DNA from: Cloacibacterium sp. TD35
Lineage (GTDB): Bacteria; Bacteroidota; Bacteroidia; Flavobacteriales; Weeksellaceae
DNA: 64,000 nt
Reading direction: 5' to 3'
NCBI RefSeq assembly: GCF_028864635.1
Contig: NZ_CP104850.1
Coordinates: 1,432,001-1,496,000 of the forward strand
The position numbers were made by a program, and so were the translations under genes. How positions within the stretch are numbered: the stretch's first letter is position 1; each line of letters begins with the position of its first letter. The notes under the pieces were generated by a model. The model did no database searches and had not been told where the DNA came from. It worked only from the letters and a program-made list of their open reading frames with translations. Below, piece after piece: positions 59,437 to 64,000 of the stretch.

Positions 59437-60723
59437 ATGTCAACTTACGTTGTTGTTGGTCTTCAATTCGGAGATGAAGGTAAAGGAAAAATTACCGATG
59501 TTCTTTCAGCTAAATCAGATTATGTAGTTCGTTTTCAAGGCGGTGACAATGCTGGTCACACTGTTTATGTAGGCGAAGATAAGTTTGTGCTACATTTACT
59601 TCCTTCTGGAGTTTTACAGTGCAAGGGAAAATGCATTATTGCGAATGGAGTAGTGGTAAATCCTAAAGCTTTTTTAAGAGAAATAGGACAATTAGAAGCT
59701 AAAGGTTATAAAACCGACCACGTTTTTATCAGTAGAAGAGCGCATGTAATTATGCCTTATCATATCATGCTCGATACTTACAGAGAAGAGGAATTGGGCG
59801 GAACGCAAATTGGAACGACCAAGAAAGGAATCGGACCTTGTTATGAAGACAAAATTGCAAGAGTAGGAATCAGAATGATTGACCTCTTGAATCCAGAAGT
59901 TTTAAAAGAAAAAATTGAAAAGAATCTTAAAATTAAAAACAATCTTTTCGAGAAATATTTTGGAAAACCAGCAATGAGTTTTGACGAAATTTACAATGAA
60001 TTTATAGAAATTGGAAAACAACTTCAAGATAGAATTGTAGATACAGAATTAGAATTAAACGAAGCGATTCGTGATAATAAAAACATCCTTTTCGAAGGAG
60101 CACAAGCATTGATGCTTGATATAGATTTCGGTACATATCCTTACGTAACTTCTTCTTCGCCTTCTACTGGTGGAGTTTGTACAGGAGCAGGAGTTCCGCC
60201 AACTTCTTTACAGAATTTAATTGGTGTTTCCAAAGCTTATACTACTAGAGTTGGTCACGGTCCTTTTCCTACAGAATTAGACAATGATTTAGGAGAACAC
60301 ATTAGAAAAGTGGGGCATGAATACGGAGCAACCACAGGAAGACCAAGAAGAACAGGTTGGTTAGATTTGGTAGCATTGAAACACGCTTGTATGATTAATG
60401 GTATCAATAATTTAGTGATTACTAAATTAGATGTTCTTACAGGAATTGATACGCTGAAAATCGCTACGCATTATAAAACTGAAGACGGAAAAATCATTGA
60501 TTATTTCACTTCTTCTACTACAAAACTATACGATTACGAAGCTATTTATACCGATTTACCAGGTTGGACAGAAGATATTACCACGGCTAGAACTTTTGAT
60601 GAATTGCCAGAAAATGCTAAGAAATATATTGGTTTTATTGAGGAATATCTTGGAATTAATGTATACTTGGTTTCTGTAGGTCCAGAAAGAAGTCAAAATA
60701 TTATTAGAAAAGAATTATTCTAA
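59437..60723 (+). CDS. purA: Adenylosuccinate synthetase
   Basis: A 428-residue enzyme that makes adenylosuccinate from IMP, GTP and aspartate, the first committed step to AMP. The GTP-binding loop GDEGKGK (residues 11-17) is followed by GGDNAGHTV, TTKKGIGPCYEDK and the aspartate-site region VGHGPFPTEL. TKLDVL is the G4-like guanine motif. Length and motifs match fully. The gene is monocistronic with its own promoter and a terminator. Confidence 0.98.
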   Translation: MSTYVVVGLQFGDEGKGKITDVLSAKSDYVVRFQGGDNAGHTVYVGEDKFVLHLLPSGVLQCKGKCIIANGVVVNPKAFLREIGQLEAKGYKTDHVFISRRAHVIMPYHIMLDTYREEELGGTQIGTTKKGIGPCYEDKIARVGIRMIDLLNPEVLKEKIEKNLKIKNNLFEKYFGKPAMSFDEIYNEFIEIGKQLQDRIVDTELELNEAIRDNKNILFEGAQALMLDIDFGTYPYVTSSSPSTGGVCTGAGVPPTSLQNLIGVSKAYTTRVGHGPFPTELDNDLGEHIRKVGHEYGATTGRPRRTGWLDLVALKHACMINGINNLVITKLDVLTGIDTLKIATHYKTEDGKIIDYFTSSTTKLYDYEAIYTDLPGWTEDITTARTFDELPENAKKYIGFIEEYLGINVYLVSVGPERSQNIIRKELF

Positions 60724-60746
60724 TCATAATTTTTTATAAAGTATTG

Positions 60747-60775
60747 AAAATCACGTTTATAGCGTGATTTTTTAT
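60747..60775 (+). terminator. Terminator of purA
   Basis: AAAATCACG / CGTGATTTT stem with a 7-nt loop and T run, 24 nt after the stop codon. Confidence 0.75.
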
Positions 60776-60929
60776 TTTGAAATTGTGTTATTTTCATTGA
60801 AAACAAATAAAACATTGAATTTTAAATAATTTTTTGGCAAGGTAATTGAATTACTTTAATTACTTTTTGCAAAAAGATAAAAAATTAATAATCGTGCTCG
60901 AAATTTGTTTAACCCATAAAAATCACACA

Positions 60930-61754
60930 ATGAGCAAAAATTTCTTTACTTATGACCCGCATCAAGCGCTGAACGAAGTTGTTTTCGAGAAGAGAAACAA
61001 AGAATATGGAGCATATGCTCTACGAAACGAAGCTAATGTCTTTCTAAAAAAAGCTTTATTTATTGGAGTCGGATTATTTGGTCTTTTAGCAATGACGCCA
61101 TTACTTATTAATACGCTAAAGCCTAAAGCTGCAAAAACAACTATTTATGTACCTATCAATCTAAAAGATTTAGATAGACCAGATGATAGAATAGAAAAAC
61201 CAGAACCAAGAGTTATTCCTCCGAAAGCTCCAGTTCAGGTAAAAACGCAAAGTTTAACTCCGCCTACTCCAACCAGAGACGCTGTAAAAGAGGAGACAAT
61301 TAATCAAAAAGTAGAAGATGCCGTAATTTCTACTACTACAACTCCGGGAGTTGCTGTTACCAACCCTAATCAGCATGTAGTTACAGGAGCAGAAAACGGA
61401 AAAGAAATTGTAAAAGAGACTACGAAACCTAAATCAATTGAAATTATTACAAATGTAGATGTAGAAGCAGATTTCATCGGTGGAGTAAATGCTTTTAGAG
61501 CTAAAGTTTTACAGAATTTTGATTCTAGTGTTATCGAAAATGAAACTGGTGAGGTGGTGAAAGCAGTCGTAACTTTCGTAGTAGAAAGAGACGGAACAAT
61601 TTCTAATATTAAAGTTTCTGGAGCGAATACAGATTTTAATAAAGAAGCAGAAAAAACGATAAAAGGAATTAAAGGAAAATGGAATCCTGCAAAATTTCAA
61701 GGCGAAAACGTTCGTTCTTATTTTAGATTTCCTATTTCTATGCAGTTTGAATAA
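60930..61754 (+). CDS. Energy transducer TonB
   Basis: A 274-residue protein. The N-terminal cytoplasmic part (MSKNFFTYDPHQALNEVVFEKRNKEYGAY, in residues 1-29) is the pattern of Bacteroidota TonB proteins. One membrane helix follows (residues about 38-60), then a Pro/Lys-rich spacer (EKPEPRVIPPKAPVQ) and the C-terminal TonB domain (VKAVVTFVVERDGTISNIKV, WNPAKFQGENVRSYFRFPI). It transmits proton-motive force to outer-membrane receptors. ATG 60930 is chosen; the longer open frame has no family match. ExbB/ExbD genes are not adjacent. Confidence 0.94.
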   Translation: MSKNFFTYDPHQALNEVVFEKRNKEYGAYALRNEANVFLKKALFIGVGLFGLLAMTPLLINTLKPKAAKTTIYVPINLKDLDRPDDRIEKPEPRVIPPKAPVQVKTQSLTPPTPTRDAVKEETINQKVEDAVISTTTTPGVAVTNPNQHVVTGAENGKEIVKETTKPKSIEIITNVDVEADFIGGVNAFRAKVLQNFDSSVIENETGEVVKAVVTFVVERDGTISNIKVSGANTDFNKEAEKTIKGIKGKWNPAKFQGENVRSYFRFPISMQFE

Positions 61755-61804
61755 CCATTTAGAATATATAATTTTAACATTGTCTTATCAATAGCCATTC
61801 AATT

Positions 61805-61843
61805 AATTATCCACATTTTCTAAAAATTGTGGATAATTTTTTT
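61805..61843. terminator. Terminator-like hairpin built from two DnaA-box sequences
   Basis: Inverted arms AATTATCCACA (61805-61815) and TGTGGATAATT (61829-61839) followed by T's. Each arm includes a perfect TTATCCACA DnaA box (61807-61815; complement 61829-61837). It can serve as the tonB terminator, and DnaA could bind it as DNA. Confidence 0.75.
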
Positions 61844-61875
61844 GTGCTTTAACCCATTAATTCACAATAGTTTAA

Positions 61876-61927
61876 TATTTTTGACAGTTATTAACATTCA
61901 ACCGAATTACTATTTATTGTATTTTTG
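61876..61927 (+). promoter_or_regulatory. Two candidate -7 elements before parA
   Basis: TATTTTTG occurs at 61876-61883 and 61920-61927; the latter ends 17 nt before the parA ATG. Both match TAnnTTTG. Confidence 0.5.
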
Positions 61928-61944
61928 GAAACTAATTCATTTTT

Positions 61945-62718
61945 ATGGGAAAAATTATTGGAGTTGCCAATCAAAAAGGAGGCGTAGGTAAAACCACTAC
62001 TGCAGTGAATTTAGCAGCTGCGCTTGGCGTTTTAGAGAAGAAAGTTTTATTAATAGATGCAGACCCACAGGCTAATGCTACCTCTGGTCTAGGTATAGAA
62101 GAAGTAAATTTTTCTACCTATAATTTATTGGAGCACAGTGCAGATGTGAAAGAATGTATTCAGAAAACATCTTCTCCAAATCTAGACCTTGTACCTTCTC
62201 ATATTGATTTGGTAGCAGCAGAAATTGAGTTAGTAGACCGTGATAAGAGAGAATATATGCTTAAAAAAGCATTAGATGAAGTGAAATCTGAGTATGACTA
62301 CATCATCATAGATTGTGCACCGAGTTTGGGACTTATTACGGTAAATGCACTTACTGCTGCAGATTCTGTTATTATCCCTATTCAGTGTGAGTATTTTGCT
62401 CTAGAGGGTTTGGGTAAATTGTTGAACACCATTAAAAATGTTCAGAAAATTCATAATAATGATTTAGACATTGAAGGTTTATTACTCACCATGTACGATT
62501 CTAGACTAAGACTTTCTAACCAAGTAGTAGAAGAAGTCAACACGCATTTCCCAGAAATGGTTTTCGAGACTGTAATTTCTAGAAATGTAAGACTTTCTGA
62601 AGCGCCAAGTTTCGGAGAAAGCATCTTGATGTACGATGCCGAAAGTAAAGGTGCAATTCAATACATTCAATTAGCAGAAGAAGTACTTCTGAAAAACGAA
62701 AAATTACAAAACGCATAA
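61945..62718 (+). CDS. parA: Chromosome-partitioning ATPase ParA (Soj)
   Basis: A 257-residue Walker-type ATPase. The deviant P-loop is NQKGGVGKTTT (residues 9-19); DADPQANAT and DCAPSLGLIT are the Walker A' and B regions. It acts with ParB to position origins. The gene follows a short intergenic region with DnaA-box-like sequences, and parB starts 59 nt downstream. Size fits chromosomal ParA rather than the longer plasmid type. Confidence 0.96.
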   Translation: MGKIIGVANQKGGVGKTTTAVNLAAALGVLEKKVLLIDADPQANATSGLGIEEVNFSTYNLLEHSADVKECIQKTSSPNLDLVPSHIDLVAAEIELVDRDKREYMLKKALDEVKSEYDYIIIDCAPSLGLITVNALTAADSVIIPIQCEYFALEGLGKLLNTIKNVQKIHNNDLDIEGLLLTMYDSRLRLSNQVVEEVNTHFPEMVFETVISRNVRLSEAPSFGESILMYDAESKGAIQYIQLAEEVLLKNEKLQNA

Positions 62719-62777
62719 AATTTTAGAATTGAGAAGAAACATTGTTTATTCTCATGACTAATGACTTATCATACAAT

Positions 62778-63665
62778 ATGAAAGACAAAAAAAGAGCAAT
62801 GGGACGTGGTTTGGGTGCTATTTTAAGTGCCGAAAGCAAAAGTACCATTAATTCTGCAACAGATACTGGAGCCGAAAAATTAGTAGGAAATATGGTAGAA
62901 GTAGCATTAGAAGATATCTATCCTAATGCAACTCAGCCTAGAACTTATTTTGATGAAACTGCCCTTAATGAATTGGCTCAATCCATAAAAAACCTTGGAG
63001 TAATTCAGCCTATCACTTTAAGAAAAGATGGCGATAAATTTGAAATCATCTCAGGAGAAAGACGTTACAGAGCTTCTAAAATTGCGGGTCTTAAATCTAT
63101 TCCAGCATACATTAGACTGGTAAATGACCAAGAATTGCTAGAAATGGCTTTGGTAGAAAATATCCAGCGTGAAGATTTAGATGCCATAGAAGTAGCACTT
63201 ACTTATCAAAGATTATTAGAAGAAATAGGTCTTACTCAGGAAACTTTAAGTTCTAGAGTAGGTAAAGAAAGAAGTACCATTACCAATTCTATTCGTTTAT
63301 TAAGGTTAAGTCCAGAAATACAAAATGCGATTAGAAGCGGCGAGATTTCTGCAGGTCATGGTAGAGCAATCATCAGTGTAGAAGATTCTGAGCTTCAACA
63401 AGAACTTTTTAAAAGAATCATCAAAGAAGGATTAAACGTAAGACAATCCGAAAAAGCAGCTTCGGAACTGAAAAATCCTAAAAAATCTATCCAAAAAACT
63501 GAAAAAGAACTTCCGAATCATTTAAGAAAAGTAGAAAAATCATTGGCGGATGTTTTAGAAGTAGGGGTAGAAATAAAATCTTCGGGCAAAGGGAAAAAAG
63601 GGAAAATCATCCTTGATTTCAATAACGAAGATGAACTGAACAAAATTCTTTCACATTTTAATTAA
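62778..63665 (+). CDS. parB: Chromosome-partitioning protein ParB
   Basis: A 295-residue centromere-binding CTPase. It starts MKDKKRAMGRGLGAIL, the usual ParB opening; ATG 62754 would add eight residues. The catalytic/CTP domain shows QPRTYFDE, GVIQPITLR, ISGERRYRA and NIQREDL. The helix-turn-helix (TLSSRVGKERSTITNSIRLLRL) covers residues about 155-180. The end binds another monomer. The stop overlaps the start of the next gene (TAATG). No parS site was recognised in the window. Confidence 0.96.
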   Translation: MKDKKRAMGRGLGAILSAESKSTINSATDTGAEKLVGNMVEVALEDIYPNATQPRTYFDETALNELAQSIKNLGVIQPITLRKDGDKFEIISGERRYRASKIAGLKSIPAYIRLVNDQELLEMALVENIQREDLDAIEVALTYQRLLEEIGLTQETLSSRVGKERSTITNSIRLLRLSPEIQNAIRSGEISAGHGRAIISVEDSELQQELFKRIIKEGLNVRQSEKAASELKNPKKSIQKTEKELPNHLRKVEKSLADVLEVGVEIKSSGKGKKGKIILDFNNEDELNKILSHFN

Positions 63666-64000
63666 TGAGAGCAGTATACTCCATCATATTATTGTTGTTC
63701 TTTGGGTTGTGTTTTTCTCAAGAAATTAAACCTTTTGACACCATCAAGACCGAAAAACAGGTAGTAGAGGAAATAGAAAAAGCCAGCGTGAGCACCATTC
63801 AAAAATACAATCCTACAAAAGCAGGGTTGTATTCTGCTGTTTTTCCAGGCCTTGGTCAGTACTACAACAAGAAATATTGGAAAATCCCAATTGTTTGGGG
63901 AGCTGTAGGAACTGGAGTAGGGATTATTATATATAATGATAAGCAATATCGTCGTTATAGAACAGCGTTTTTAGCAGAGTTAAATGGTCAGCCTCACGAG
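63665..64000 (+). CDS. DUF5683 domain protein (partial)
   Basis: The first 112 residues are present; the gene is cut by the window end. A signal peptide (MRAVYSIILLLFFGLCFSQ) precedes a spacer and the DUF5683 motif, PTKAGLYSAVFPGLGQYYNKKYWKIPIVWG (in residues 57-86), which is followed by a hydrophobic segment and YRRYRTAF. The family is exported, often next to parB in Bacteroidota, and of unknown function. The ATG overlaps the parB stop by one base, so translation is coupled. Confidence 0.9.
   Translation, partial: MRAVYSIILLLFFGLCFSQEIKPFDTIKTEKQVVEEIEKASVSTIQKYNPTKAGLYSAVFPGLGQYYNKKYWKIPIVWGAVGTGVGIIIYNDKQYRRYRTAFLAELNGQPHE

Noticed and set aside
61845-61944. TTGACA at 61881-61886 as an E. 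coli-like -35 box before parA
   Set aside because: Bacteroidota do not use TTGACA/TATAAT promoters, and no TATAAT lies 17 nt downstream. The TAnnTTTG elements explain the start better.

Overview
The window looks like chromosomal DNA of a low-GC member of the Bacteroidota, class Flavobacteriia, probably near Chryseobacterium/Cloacibacterium (family Weeksellaceae). The reasons are the AT-rich sequence, the recurring Bacteroidota promoter motif TAnnTTTG, the near absence of Shine-Dalgarno sequences, and typical families (GSCFA, DUF5916, DUF3108, DUF2490, DUF5683, TamB-like C-terminus, GLDSS-type AsnB, split transketolase). I saw no tRNA, rRNA, CRISPR array, prophage or transposase.

Layout. 0-2.7 kb: end of a TamB-like gene, an Lrp regulator, a small membrane protein, then an Rrf2 regulator with three cysteines beside a RIC/ScdA iron-sulfur repair protein. 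2.7-11 kb (minus strand): split transketolase, sodium:solute symporter, MFS exporter, asparagine synthetase, RNA m5C methyltransferase. 11-23.8 kb: mixed single genes (beta-barrel, YjdM, orphan ABC ATPase, YceI lipoprotein, pheS, DUF5916, DUF3108, a ferredoxin reductase/ferredoxin pair, pepD, recR). 23.8-29.6 kb: first glycan locus, with a frameshifted GT-C-like membrane gene facing a four-gene operon (membrane protein, GT2, epimerase, glycosyltransferase-like protein). 29.6-38 kb: secG, a repeat-bearing lipoprotein, UvrD-type helicase, an alpha/beta hydrolase, a HipA-like kinase/DUF3037 pair and polA. 38-44.2 kb: second glycan locus (YciI-like, GT2, amidohydrolase, glycosyltransferase-like, FkbM methyltransferase, flippase). 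44.4-48.2 kb: hpt, adk, obgE and a DEAD-box helicase. 48.2-59.2 kb (mostly minus): TatD, GNAT, GSCFA, polyprenyl synthetase; Pit/DUF47/DUF2490 phosphate module; a second DEAD-box helicase with an Arg/Asp-rich linker; DUF2461; TlpA-like thioredoxin; alpha-amylase lipoprotein. 59.4-64 kb: purA, tonB, then parA-parB-DUF5683, cut by the window end.

The most unusual structures are: (1) two coding regions that carry in-frame copies, in opposite orientation, of one short palindromic repeat; (2) period-7 AAATCnC-like arrays directly before the start codons of both adk and obgE; (3) a terminator-like hairpin ahead of parAB whose arms are two perfect DnaA-box sequences; (4) a HipA-like kinase overlapping a DUF3037 gene; (5) a GT-C-like gene broken by two frameshifts; and (6) at least five genes whose promoter motif ends only 3-5 nt before the start codon, which predicts leaderless mRNAs. 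Several starts were moved from the longest open frame because the longer start lies in or upstream of the promoter motif, or because a signal peptide marks the true N-terminus.
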